Origin: Cellulomonas hominis | Lineage (GTDB): Bacteria > Actinomycetota > Actinomycetes > Actinomycetales > Cellulomonadaceae | Direction: 5' to 3' | DNA: 64,000 bases | NCBI RefSeq assembly: GCF_901521055.1 | Contig: NZ_CABEGA010000073.1 | Location: forward strand, 1 to 64,000 | Shown here: one piece after another, positions 8,629-18,543 of the stretch | Numbering within the stretch: position 1 is the stretch's first letter | How the letters are laid out: each line of letters starts with the position of its first letter | Translations under genes and position numbers: made by a program | Notes under the pieces: model-generated | Database searches by the model: none | The model's input: only the letters and a program-made list of their open reading frames with translations | Told to the model about the DNA's origin: nothing

Positions 8629-8748
8629 CCACACCGGAGCACGTCCCTCAGCCGCAGCACGCAGAGCGCGCCGTCCGTCGACGCGCCCTTCCCCAGCACC
8701 GTGCCGTCCGACACCCAGAGCCGGGTGCCGGGCCGATGAGGAGACCCC

Positions 8749-10011
8749 ATGCACCGACGACTGCTCACCCCTGCCCCGGCGCTCGCCGTGGGGGTCACCC
8801 TGGTCCTCGCGGCCTGCGGTGGCCCGGCCGCCTCCGACGACGAGGCCGGTCCGGTCGAGCTCACGCTCGCGACGTGGGCCAACGAGACCGAGTCGGGCGA
8901 GCTCGACGCGATCCTCGACGAGCTCAACGCCGCGCAGGACGTCTACCGCCTCGAGCAGATGGTCGTGCCGGGCGGCGAGTACTACACCAAGCTCCAGACG
9001 ATGATCGCCGGACGGCAGGCCCCGGACCTGTACTGGCTGTCCCAGGAGTACGTGCCCGCGTACGCGACGAACGGCACGCTGACGGACCTCACCGGTCTGG
9101 TGGAGGACGCCGTCGACCTCGACGACTACCTGCCGGGCTCGCTCGACACCGCCACCGTCGACGACACGTTGTACGGCCTGCCGTGGATCGGCCAGCCGTA
9201 CGTCGTCTACTACAACGCCGACCGCTTCGCCGAGGCGGGGCTCACCGCCCCGGCCGACGACTGGACGTGGCCCGAGTTCCAGGAGACGGCTCGTACCCTC
9301 ACGGGCGACTCCCGCTGGGGGTACGCGACCACGGGGACACCGCCGCTGGCGCTCCACGCCTGGGGCGAGGGCGGCGACTACGTCGACCCGGACGGCGAGA
9401 TCGTCCTCGATTCCGAGGAGACGATCCGGGGCCTGACCCTCGCGCACGAGCTCGCGAACGACCCGGCGACCACGATGCCCCAAGCGCTGGCGCAGTCCCG
9501 CGGCGTCGAGTCCTCGTTCGTCGACGGGACGGTGGCGATGATGGTGGGTGGAGCGGCCGACGACGTCGAACGGAAGGTGGCGGAGTCCGGCGACCCGTTC
9601 GAGGTGGGCATGGCGCTCATGCCGGCCGGCAGCGCGGAGCAGGTCACCTTCAGCTGGACGGCCTCCACCGTGCTGTCGGCGGGCGTGGCGGACCAGGACG
9701 CCGGGATCGCGGCGCTCACGGACCTGACCCAGGCGATGTTCGACTGGAAGGTCCCGGCGCCCGTGGCATCCCGGGTGGGCGACATCGCGTCCGTCAACCC
9801 CGAGAAGGCGTACGCGGTCGACGTGGTGACCCGGTCGGCCGAGATGGCGCGCGGCTTCCACAACCTCCCCGAGCAGAACGAGCTCGGGACGGTGCTCTGG
9901 GAGCAGCTGGAGAGCCCGATCCTGACGGACGGCGACGGACGCGGAGTCGGTGACGTCGGGGACCTGGCGCGGGCCGCTGCGGACCGGATGCGGACGATCG
10001 TCGACCGCTGA
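8749..10011 (+). CDS. Sugar ABC transporter substrate-binding lipoprotein (set 2)
   Basis: The 420-aa lipoprotein has a signal peptide ending L-A-A-C23. The sequence LATWANETESGELDAIL, then DLYWLSQEYVPAYA and PYVVYYNADRFAEAGL, is typical of family-1 sugar-binding proteins. GAGGAG lies ahead of the ATG. It differs clearly from the set 1 protein, so this is a separate transporter and not a recent duplication. The shared operator type suggests co-induction with set 1, possibly for oligosaccharides of different length or composition. Confidence 0.93.
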   Translation: MHRRLLTPAPALAVGVTLVLAACGGPAASDDEAGPVELTLATWANETESGELDAILDELNAAQDVYRLEQMVVPGGEYYTKLQTMIAGRQAPDLYWLSQEYVPAYATNGTLTDLTGLVEDAVDLDDYLPGSLDTATVDDTLYGLPWIGQPYVVYYNADRFAEAGLTAPADDWTWPEFQETARTLTGDSRWGYATTGTPPLALHAWGEGGDYVDPDGEIVLDSEETIRGLTLAHELANDPATTMPQALAQSRGVESSFVDGTVAMMVGGAADDVERKVAESGDPFEVGMALMPAGSAEQVTFSWTASTVLSAGVADQDAGIAALTDLTQAMFDWKVPAPVASRVGDIASVNPEKAYAVDVVTRSAEMARGFHNLPEQNELGTVLWEQLESPILTDGDGRGVGDVGDLARAAADRMRTIVDR

Positions 10012-10016
10012 CGAGC

Positions 10017-10052
10017 GCTGCCCGGGCTGGCGCACGCGCCCGCCCGGGCAGC
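10017..10052 (+). other. Intra-operon hairpin after the binding-protein gene
   Basis: GCTGCCCGGG (10017-10026) pairs perfectly with CCCGGGCAGC (10043-10052), six bases after the binding-protein stop and before the permease ribosome-binding site. No T-run follows. In comparable operons, structures at this place stabilise or partly terminate the message so that more binding protein than permease is made; that role is inferred here. Confidence 0.65.
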
Positions 10053-10086
10053 ACCCGCCGCTCCCCCACTCTTCCTCGGAGGATCC

Positions 10087-11073
10087 GTGCCTCGACCCGA
10101 CCCCGCCCCCGCTGCGGTGGCCCTGCACCGCGGGACGCCGCCCGTGCGCACACCCGCGGAGCGCGAGCGCCGCGCCGCCGAGCTCGTCGCCGCCCGGACG
10201 CGGCGGCGTCGCATCAGCCCCGCCTACGCCTACGTCGCGCCCTGGTTCGTCGCGTTCGGCCTGTTCGCGCTGGTGCCGATGATCATGTCGGCGGTCATGA
10301 GCTTCACCGACTGGCCCGTGATCGGCACCCCCACCTGGCGCGGCCTCGGCAACTTCACCGAGCTGGCCCGGGACGAGCAGTTCTGGCGGTCGCTGTGGGT
10401 GACCGTGCGCTTCGGCCTCGTGTCCGTCCCCCTGGGCATGGCCGCCTCGCTCGGCGTCGCGATGGTGCTGAACTCCCGCATCAAGGGCATCAGCCTCTAC
10501 CGGACGATCTACTACCTGCCGGCCGTCGTGTCCGGCGTCGCGGTGGGCCTGATCTGGCGGTGGGTGCTGGACCCGGCCGCGGGCCTCGTCAACGGCGCCC
10601 TCGGCATGCTCGGGGTGCAGGGCCCGGGCTGGCTCACCGACCCGGCGTGGGTCCTGCCCTCCTACACGATGATCGCCCTGTGGGGCGCGGGCGGCGGGAT
10701 GCTCACCTACCTGGTGGCGCTGAACGAGGTGCCGCGGGACCTCGGGGAGGCCGCGACCCTCCAGGGTGCGGGGTGGTGGGCGCGGCTCGCGTTCGTCACC
10801 CTCCCGCTGATGCGGCCGATCCTCTTCTACAACCTCGTGATGGGGATCATCGGCGCGTTCAAGAAGTTCAACGACGCGTACGTGCTCGGTGGTGCCGGCG
10901 GCGAGGGCAACTTCGTGATGCTGCACATCTACCGGACCGCGTTCGAGCACTTCCGCATGGGCTACGCCTCGGCGATGTCGTGGGTGTTCCTGGTCGTCGT
11001 CCTGGCCGCCACCGCCCTGGTGTTCCGCTTCAGCGACTTCTGGACCTTCTCCCGCGCGAACGAGGAGTCATGA
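10087..11073 (+). CDS. Sugar ABC transporter permease, MalF-like (set 2)
   Basis: The 328-aa permease starts at a GTG preceded by GGAGGATCC. An extended, basic cytoplasmic N-terminus of about 45 residues precedes six predicted helices. The EAA-type loop is EAATLQGAGWWARLAFVTLP. NDAYVLGGAGGEGN near the last periplasmic loop is typical of MalF-like sugar permeases. It overlaps the next permease by four bases (ATGA). Confidence 0.93.
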   Translation: MPRPDPAPAAVALHRGTPPVRTPAERERRAAELVAARTRRRRISPAYAYVAPWFVAFGLFALVPMIMSAVMSFTDWPVIGTPTWRGLGNFTELARDEQFWRSLWVTVRFGLVSVPLGMAASLGVAMVLNSRIKGISLYRTIYYLPAVVSGVAVGLIWRWVLDPAAGLVNGALGMLGVQGPGWLTDPAWVLPSYTMIALWGAGGGMLTYLVALNEVPRDLGEAATLQGAGWWARLAFVTLPLMRPILFYNLVMGIIGAFKKFNDAYVLGGAGGEGNFVMLHIYRTAFEHFRMGYASAMSWVFLVVVLAATALVFRFSDFWTFSRANEES

Positions 11074-11978
11074 CGGCCGCCGACCCGCGCCGGGGGCGGG
11101 TGCTCGCCGTGGCCGCCGCCCGCCGCCGTGCGCACCGGCGCCGCACCTGGCACCGCTCGGTCGCCAAGCACGCGATGCTGTCGGTCGTCGCCCTGTCGAT
11201 GCTGCTGCCGTTCGCGTGGATGGTCACGACGTCGCTGAAGCCGGACGGCGACGTGTTCTCGATCCCGCCGCAGTGGCTCCCCTCGGACCCGCAGTGGCAG
11301 CACTACCGCGAGGTCTTCGAGGCGCTCCCGTTCGCCCGGTTCTTCCTCAACACCGCGCTCTACACGCTCGCCGTGATGGCCGGTGAGGTCGTGGTGTCGA
11401 TCGTCGTGGCGTACGGCTTCGCCCGGTTCGAGTTCCGGTGGAAGAAGCCGCTGTTCCTGTTCCTCCTGGTGACGATCATGCTGCCCGGCGAGATCACCAT
11501 CGTGCCCGGGTACATCTTCTGGGCGGAGATCGGGGACCGCCTCGGCGTCGAGCTGATCAACACCTACTGGCCGCTGATCCTCCCCGCGCTCGGCGGGCAG
11601 GCGGTGCACGTGTTCTTCCTGTTCCAGTTCTTCCGGTCGATCCCGCGGGACTTCGCCGAGGCGGCCTACATGAACGGCGCCGGCTGGTGGGCGATCCTCT
11701 GGCGCGTCTTCGTCCCCATGTCCCGCCCGGCGATCGTCACCGTCGCGGTCACCGCCTTCATGGGCACCTGGAACGCCTTCCTCGGGCCGCTGATCTACCT
11801 CAACGACGTCGAGAAGTTCACCGTCCAGGTGGGCCTCACGATGTTCCGCGGCCAGTTCGAGACCGACTGGCCGCTCCTCATGGCCGCGACCACGCTCTCG
11901 ATCGTCCCCGTGCTCGTCCTGTTCTTCACCATGCAGCGGTACTTCGTGCCGTCCCACACGTCCGAGGCGGTCCGGTGA
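11070..11978 (+). CDS. Sugar ABC transporter permease, MalG-like (set 2)
   Basis: The 302-aa partner permease begins at the ATG within the ATGA junction (11070). A long basic N-terminal segment is followed by six predicted helices. The coupling loop is EAAYMNGAGWWAILWRVFVP, and a MalG-like GTWNAFLGPL motif follows. Its stop overlaps the GTG of the DUF1861-like gene (GTGA), so that protein is made together with the transporter. Confidence 0.93.
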   Translation: MTAADPRRGRVLAVAAARRRAHRRRTWHRSVAKHAMLSVVALSMLLPFAWMVTTSLKPDGDVFSIPPQWLPSDPQWQHYREVFEALPFARFFLNTALYTLAVMAGEVVVSIVVAYGFARFEFRWKKPLFLFLLVTIMLPGEITIVPGYIFWAEIGDRLGVELINTYWPLILPALGGQAVHVFFLFQFFRSIPRDFAEAAYMNGAGWWAILWRVFVPMSRPAIVTVAVTAFMGTWNAFLGPLIYLNDVEKFTVQVGLTMFRGQFETDWPLLMAATTLSIVPVLVLFFTMQRYFVPSHTSEAVR

Positions 11979-12949
11979 CCGCCGCCCCTGCCGAGAGCGA
12001 GGCCCCCGTGCCCCCGACCGTCCGCACCGATCAGCTGCTGGCCGCGTACCGCGGGTCCGGCCACGGTCCCCGCGCCGTACGCCGCCTGGCGTTCGACGGC
12101 GTCGGTGACCGCGACGTCTACAACGTCTCGGCGCCGTTCGCAGGGCCGGACGGGACGCTCCTGCTGGCCGGCCGCGTGGAGCACCGGGCCGACGAGCGGT
12201 CCGAGACCGTCCTCTTCGGCCGCGGCGACGACGGCACCTGGCGGCCGCTGCCCGGCGCCGCACGGCCGGCGCTGCAGGACCCGTTCGTGTTCCAGCACGA
12301 CGGCGCGACGCACCTCGGCGGGGTCGAGGTCGTGGAGGTGCCGGACGCCCCGCTCCCCGACGGGCGGCCGACCCTGCTGTACCGGACCGTGGTGCTGCGT
12401 CTGGTCGACCCGTGGCACCCCGCGTCGGCGTTCGCGGGGCCGTGGGGCATGAAGGACCTCCGGTTCGCCGAGCTGCGCGACGGCCGGCTCGCCGTGCTGA
12501 CGCGGCCCCAGGGCGGCTCGGACGGGCGGGGCCGGATCGGCGTGACCGTCGTCCCGTCGCTCGCCGCGCTCACCCTCGCGGACGTGGCGACGGCTCCGCG
12601 CCTCGAGCACCTGTTCGCCGCCGACGAGTGGGGCGGGGTCAACCAGGCGGCGGTGCTCGACGACGGGACGCTCGGGCTGCTCGGTCACATCGCCCGGTTC
12701 GACGCCGCCGGCGACCGCCACTACTACCCGTTCGCCTTCGTGCTCGACCCCGGGACCCTCGCGTACACCGCCCCCCGTCTGCTCTTCGAGCGCGCCGACC
12801 TGCCCCCGGGCGCGAGCAAGCGGCCGGACCTCGCGGACGTCGTGTTCCCCGGTGCGATGGTGCCGCGCGAGGGCGGCGTGACCGTGTACTGCGGCGCCGG
12901 CGACGCCGAGGCCTTCGAGGTCGACCTCGACCCGGTGCACGAGGTCTGA
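11975..12949 (+). CDS. DUF1861-like beta-propeller protein, possible glycan-active enzyme
   Basis: The 324-aa soluble protein has no signal peptide. Repeated propeller-like strands are visible: VYNVSAPF near residue 48, QDPFVFQHDG near 108, GMKDLRFAELRDGRLAV near 165, and late acidic motifs DVVFPGAM and DAEAFEVDL. The pattern resembles DUF1861 proteins, which share the fold of GH43/GH62/GH130-type propellers. Recurrent Asp and Glu residues at blade starts could form an active site, but no activity can be assigned. The GTG start overlaps the permease stop by four bases. Placement in the LacI-controlled operon suggests a role in breaking down or sensing the imported sugar. Confidence 0.6.
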   Translation: MTAAPAESEAPVPPTVRTDQLLAAYRGSGHGPRAVRRLAFDGVGDRDVYNVSAPFAGPDGTLLLAGRVEHRADERSETVLFGRGDDGTWRPLPGAARPALQDPFVFQHDGATHLGGVEVVEVPDAPLPDGRPTLLYRTVVLRLVDPWHPASAFAGPWGMKDLRFAELRDGRLAVLTRPQGGSDGRGRIGVTVVPSLAALTLADVATAPRLEHLFAADEWGGVNQAAVLDDGTLGLLGHIARFDAAGDRHYYPFAFVLDPGTLAYTAPRLLFERADLPPGASKRPDLADVVFPGAMVPREGGVTVYCGAGDAEAFEVDLDPVHEV

Positions 12950-12952
12950 GCG

Positions 12953-14662
<1,710 letters not shown>

Positions 14663-14714
14663 CGGGGGCCGGGGTGAAGCCCGACCGACCGCGCACCTGC
14701 ACGCGGGCCGTGCC

Positions 14715-15008
14715 TCAGCCCTTGCTGGACCGCCGGACGACCTCGTCACGGCTGAGCGCCGTCCCGTCGCCCGCCACGGGGAACCACGCGCGGTGCTCGC
14801 ACTCGTGGCAGGACACGAACGTCACGTCGGTGCCGTCGGCGAGCGCCAGGTGCAGCCGCGTGAGCCGCTCCGACCCGCACACCTCGCACGTGCTCGTGCC
14901 GGGTGCGTGCGTCTGCCCCGTCTGGCTCAGGGACCCCAGGGGCGCTGCCTCCGGCTCGGCCCGGCGGCCCTTGCGGCGTCCCGGTGCACCGCCCCCTGCG
15001 GTCGCCAT
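14715..15008 (-). CDS. Small zinc-ribbon protein
   Basis: The 97-aa protein has a basic, disordered N-terminus (GRRKGRR) and two Cys pairs (CEVC and CHEC) spaced to form a zinc ribbon. Its function is unknown. It follows the DUF3499 gene by four bases on the same strand, an arrangement common in actinobacteria, and is convergent with the transporter operon. A nucleic-acid- or protein-binding role is only a guess from the fold. Confidence 0.8.
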   Translation of the reverse strand: MATAGGGAPGRRKGRRAEPEAAPLGSLSQTGQTHAPGTSTCEVCGSERLTRLHLALADGTDVTFVSCHECEHRAWFPVAGDGTALSRDEVVRRSSKG

Positions 15009-15012
15009 CGCG

Positions 15013-15399
15013 CTAGTCCTCGTCGCTGCGCAGGACGCGGAGGTGCCCGCGGCGGCGGGTCTCGGTCTCGGCGAGCTGCGAGGCCGCCGGCAGCCCGTCC
15101 GGGACGGCGGCGGCGTGCCTCGGCGCGGGTCGGCCCGCCTCCCGCACGGCGTCGGCGAGGGCGAGCAGGTCGTCGTGGCTGGGGCCGGACTCGACGAACT
15201 CCGGGGTGAGCCGGACGACCTCCCACCCGCGGGGTGCGGTGAGGCGCGACGCGTGCTCGGCGCACAGGTCGTAGGAGTGCGGCTCGGCGAGCGTCGCGAG
15301 CGGGCCGAGCACGGCGGTCGAGTCCGCGTACACGTACGTCAGGGTGGCGACCGCCGGACGACCGCACGCGGTGCGGGAGCACTGGCGGACTGGTCTCAC
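15013..15399 (-). CDS. DUF3499 family protein
   Basis: The 128-aa conserved actinobacterial protein has an N-terminal CSRTACGRPA motif and a later LCAEH, which together give a four-residue metal-binding set, followed by RLTAPRGWEVVRL. The C-terminal third is low in conservation and charged. The function is unknown. It is divergent from the metallopeptidase-like gene at 15472 and upstream of the zinc-ribbon gene. This grouping near WhiB and mannose genes recurs across actinobacteria. Confidence 0.88.
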   Translation of the reverse strand: MRPVRQCSRTACGRPAVATLTYVYADSTAVLGPLATLAEPHSYDLCAEHASRLTAPRGWEVVRLTPEFVESGPSHDDLLALADAVREAGRPAPRHAAAVPDGLPAASQLAETETRRRGHLRVLRSDED

Positions 15400-15459
15400 G
15401 GGGTAGACCGTACCGCCGCATCCCCCCGGCGACGCGCGCGACCCGCGTTGTCACCCGGA

Positions 15460-15471
15460 TACAGTGCCCGG
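15460..15471 (+). promoter_or_regulatory. Leaderless-type -10 box (TACAGT) before the 15472 gene
   Basis: TACAGT (15460-15465) is followed by exactly six bases and then the ATG at 15472, which places the expected transcription start at or next to the initiation codon. No ribosome-binding site is present, consistent with a leaderless mRNA. Confidence 0.65.
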
Positions 15472-15945
15472 ATGGCTCTCCGTCGGTCCGTCCCCGCCCT
15501 CCCGGGCGACCGTCGCCCCGCCCCGACCGGCGCGGTCCGTCGTCGCGACCGGCGCGGGCGCGGCATCCGCGGGCCGCTGCTCCCGGCGACGCTCCCGGCG
15601 CACCGCACGCGGGCGGAGCGGTTCGACGACCTGGTGCTGGACTCCGTCGAACGGCTGGAGTCGCGGTGGGGCACGTACCTGGACGGCGTGGAGTTCGCCG
15701 TGGAGGACGTGCCGCCCTCGAACCCGGCGCCCTGGGAGGGCGGCGGCGTGCCGCTGGGCCGGTACTTCCCCGCCCAGCCCGGGCTCCCGCCGCGGATCGT
15801 CGTCTACCGGCGACCGGTCGAGAGCCGCGCAGGCGACGCCGACGAGCTGGCCGACCTGGTGCACGAGGTGGTCGTCGAGCAGGTCGCGCACCTGCTGGGC
15901 CGGTCCCCGGACGAGGTGGACCCCGAGGCCGGCGACGGGCGATAA
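15472..15945 (+). CDS. Metallopeptidase-family (Zincin_1-like) protein with degenerate active site
   Basis: The 157-aa protein has a basic N-terminal tail followed by the family pattern: RFDDLVLDSVERLESRW, the central EFAVEDVPP, and PPRIVVYRRP. The usual HExxH zinc motif is replaced by HEVVVEQVAHLLG, in which the second His is displaced. It may therefore be inactive or bind metal differently. It begins at the ATG after the leaderless promoter box, and is followed after 12 bases by the WbbL-type gene. Confidence 0.8.
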   Translation: MALRRSVPALPGDRRPAPTGAVRRRDRRGRGIRGPLLPATLPAHRTRAERFDDLVLDSVERLESRWGTYLDGVEFAVEDVPPSNPAPWEGGGVPLGRYFPAQPGLPPRIVVYRRPVESRAGDADELADLVHEVVVEQVAHLLGRSPDEVDPEAGDGR

Positions 15946-15957
15946 CCTGACCCGGCC

Positions 15958-16866
15958 ATGACGATCCCTGCCCCGGACCCGCGCCGCACCGACGCCGACC
16001 ACCCTGCCGACGCCCCGGCCGCCCGCCCGGCGGTGCGCGTGGTGAGCATCGTGTTCCACCCGGGCGACGAGCTCGCGGACTTCACCCGCTCCCTGGCCGC
16101 GGCGACCACCGCTGACGTCGACCTGGTCCTCGTGGACAACGGCACCGACGGCGTGGTCGCGGACCGCCTGGCGGCCGAGGCCGGGGGTCGTGTGGTCCGC
16201 ACGGGCGAGAACCTGGGCTACGGCGGCGGCGCGAACGCCGGTGCCCGCGGGGCGACCCAGCCGTGGCTGGTGGTGGCGAACCCGGACGTCGTGTGGGAGC
16301 CGGGCTCGCTCGACACCCTGCTCGCCGCGGCGGAGCGGTACCCGCGGGCTGGGGCCCTCGGACCGGCGCTGCTGAACGAGGACGGCACGGTGTACCCGTC
16401 CGCGCGCGAGCTGCCGTCGCTCACGCAGGGCGTCGGGCACGCGGTGTTCGGCAAGGTCTGGCCCGGCAACCCGTGGACCCGGGCGTACCAGCGCCGGCAG
16501 GAGACCGCCGGCCAGGAGCGCCCCGCGGGCTGGCTGTCGGGTGCGTGCCTGCTGCTGCGCCGCGAGGCGTTCGAGGCCGTCGGCGGGTTCGACGAGTCGT
16601 ACTTCATGTTCTTCGAGGACGTGGACCTGGGCGAGCGGCTGGCGCTCGCCGGCTGGGAGAACGTGTACGTCCCGTCAGCGCGCGTGGTGCACGTCGGCGG
16701 CGTGTCGTGGAAGGCGCGGCCGGCCCCGATGATCTCGGCGCACCACGCCTCCGCCGAGCGGTACCTGCACCGGCGCTACCACCGCTGGTACCAGTGGCCG
16801 GTGCGCGCGGCGATCTCCGTAGGACTCAAGGCCCGCGAGGTCGTCGAGCTGCGCGCCGCCCGCTGA
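15958..16866 (+). CDS. GT2 rhamnosyltransferase-like protein (WbbL type)
   Basis: The 302-aa GT-A glycosyltransferase shows the donor-site motifs LVLVDNG, GENLGYGGGANAGA and VVANPDV. The acceptor-side motif GACLLLRREAFEAVGGFDESYFMFFEDVDL, here quoted in overlapping parts (GACLLLRREAF; GFDESYFMFFEDVDL), is typical of WbbL-like rhamnosyltransferases. In mycobacteria WbbL adds rhamnose to the cell-wall linker, near whiB2 and manA; the similar neighbourhood supports a wall-polymer role here. No membrane helix is evident. A TAACCT box nine bases before the ATG suggests a short or absent leader. It is tightly convergent with the DUF5719 gene. Confidence 0.88.
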   Translation: MTIPAPDPRRTDADHPADAPAARPAVRVVSIVFHPGDELADFTRSLAAATTADVDLVLVDNGTDGVVADRLAAEAGGRVVRTGENLGYGGGANAGARGATQPWLVVANPDVVWEPGSLDTLLAAAERYPRAGALGPALLNEDGTVYPSARELPSLTQGVGHAVFGKVWPGNPWTRAYQRRQETAGQERPAGWLSGACLLLRREAFEAVGGFDESYFMFFEDVDLGERLALAGWENVYVPSARVVHVGGVSWKARPAPMISAHHASAERYLHRRYHRWYQWPVRAAISVGLKAREVVELRAAR

Positions 16867-16872
16867 GGGCCG

Positions 16873-18543
16873 TCAGCCGACGCCGAGCCGGCGCCCCTCG
16901 CGGACCTCGGCCTGCGTCACCGCGTCGGCGTCGGTGAGCGGCCCGACGACGGACAGGAAGGCCCCGTCCGCACGGGACACCGACGCCACCAGCGACCACG
17001 CGACGTCGACGGAGTCGTCGTCCGGTGCCAGCACCTCGACCCCGACGACCCCGTTGCCGAGCCGGCGGACGTCGAGCGTCACCGTGGAGCCGACGGGCAC
17101 CTCGACGTCCTGCTCCCCGACCACGCCGGTCGCACCGTGGGCGCGCACGGTCACCGTCACTGCCGGGCCCTGGGGCTCGGCGGTGGCGGCCGGGTCGGGT
17201 CGCTGGCCCTGCGTCGGCTCGGGGGTGGGGGTCGCCGAGGGCGTCGGGGTCGGCGCGGCACCGCTGTCGTCGCCGGTGGGGACGGCCCCGAGCGCGAGCG
17301 TCCCGACCGTCCCGGCGGGGACGGCGACCAGGCCGCTGCCGGTGCTCGTCGCGGGGGCCCAGGCGCGCTCGAGCCGCGGCTGCTCGTCGAGCTCGCCGGG
17401 GTCGCCCGTCCGCGCGACCATCCCGCCGGCGACGACCGGCGCGGTCGACTCGACGACGGCGGTGTAAGTGCCGGCCGCCAGGCCGCCGAGCGACAGGTCC
17501 GTCACCTCGCCGGGTGCCAGGTCCACCGCCTCCGCGCCGGGCAGGACGACGTCGCCGTCCGGACCGAGCAGGCGCACGGACACGGTCGCGGGCTCGTCGC
17601 CCGGGGCCAGCAGCCGCAGGGCGCCGGCGTCGGCGGCGTCGACCGCGGTGCCCGGCACGGACAGCCCGGGGACGACCTGGGTGGTGGCCGGGGCCGCTCC
17701 GCCCGCGACCAGGTCGGTGCCCCGCGGGGTGAACCCGTCCAGCAGCGAGTCCTGCACGTACGCCGCGACCTGACCGCCGGAGGCGGAGACGTGCACGACC
17801 GTCCGGCGCTGCTCCGCGGCGACGCCCGGCAGGACGACGACCTGCTGCGCGCCCGGTGCCACGAGCAGGCGGCCGCCGTCCGCGAGCTCGACCCGGCCGG
17901 ACGGCCCCCACACCTCGACGGTGACGTCGGCGGCGGTCGCCCCGGGGTTCACGACGACCAGGTCCGCGGTGCTCTGCAGCTCGGTGCTGCCGCCGACCAG
18001 CCATACGTCGGCGGTGGGCGGGGTGCAGGACGCGGCCGACAGGCCCCGCAGGTCGCCGTCGGTGACGATCGACGAGGTCGCCCCCGCCACCCGCGCCGGC
18101 TCGCCGTCCAGGGGCTCGGCCCGCAGGATCACCGGCGCCGTCGGCGAGGTGAGGCGCCCGGTGCCGGCGTCGAGCGCCACACCCGCACCGTCGAGCGGCG
18201 TGAGCGACGCCGTGCCGGACGACCCGGTGTCGAAGGCGCTGACGGACTCGTTCGGCGCGACCGGGACCCGGTCGAACGCGGAGTCGCCGGACGTCGTGTC
18301 GTCGGGCAGCTGCAGCGGGCCCGGGCACACGAGGGTCGCGGCGGCGGCCGGCACGTCGACGGTGCTCGCGGGCACCGGGTCCGAGCCGGCCGGGGGCGCC
18401 GCGACGGCCAGGGCGACCACCCCGCCGGTCAGGCCCAGCACCAGGACGCCGGACAGCACGCGCGCCACCCGGGCCGCGCGGGAGCGACGCGGCGTCGGCA
18501 CGCCCGGCTCCTGGTGGTCGCTCGCGTTCACGTCCGCGGTCAT
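16873..18543 (-). CDS. DUF5719 surface protein
   Basis: The 556-aa protein has one N-terminal transmembrane helix (about residues 26-47), then a long extracytoplasmic region of Ala/Val/Gly-rich beta repeats. A proline/threonine linker (PTPTPSATPTPEPT) lies near residue 440, with a further beta domain at the C-terminus. The function is unknown. The ATG at 18543 overlaps the stop of the giant GT2 gene by four bases, so the two are co-translated. In actinobacteria this pair usually sits next to whiB. A role in wall glycan assembly or presentation is inferred from position only. Confidence 0.85.
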   Translation of the reverse strand: MTADVNASDHQEPGVPTPRRSRAARVARVLSGVLVLGLTGGVVALAVAAPPAGSDPVPASTVDVPAAAATLVCPGPLQLPDDTTSGDSAFDRVPVAPNESVSAFDTGSSGTASLTPLDGAGVALDAGTGRLTSPTAPVILRAEPLDGEPARVAGATSSIVTDGDLRGLSAASCTPPTADVWLVGGSTELQSTADLVVVNPGATAADVTVEVWGPSGRVELADGGRLLVAPGAQQVVVLPGVAAEQRRTVVHVSASGGQVAAYVQDSLLDGFTPRGTDLVAGGAAPATTQVVPGLSVPGTAVDAADAGALRLLAPGDEPATVSVRLLGPDGDVVLPGAEAVDLAPGEVTDLSLGGLAAGTYTAVVESTAPVVAGGMVARTGDPGELDEQPRLERAWAPATSTGSGLVAVPAGTVGTLALGAVPTGDDSGAAPTPTPSATPTPEPTQGQRPDPAATAEPQGPAVTVTVRAHGATGVVGEQDVEVPVGSTVTLDVRRLGNGVVGVEVLAPDDDSVDVAWSLVASVSRADGAFLSVVGPLTDADAVTQAEVREGRRLGVG

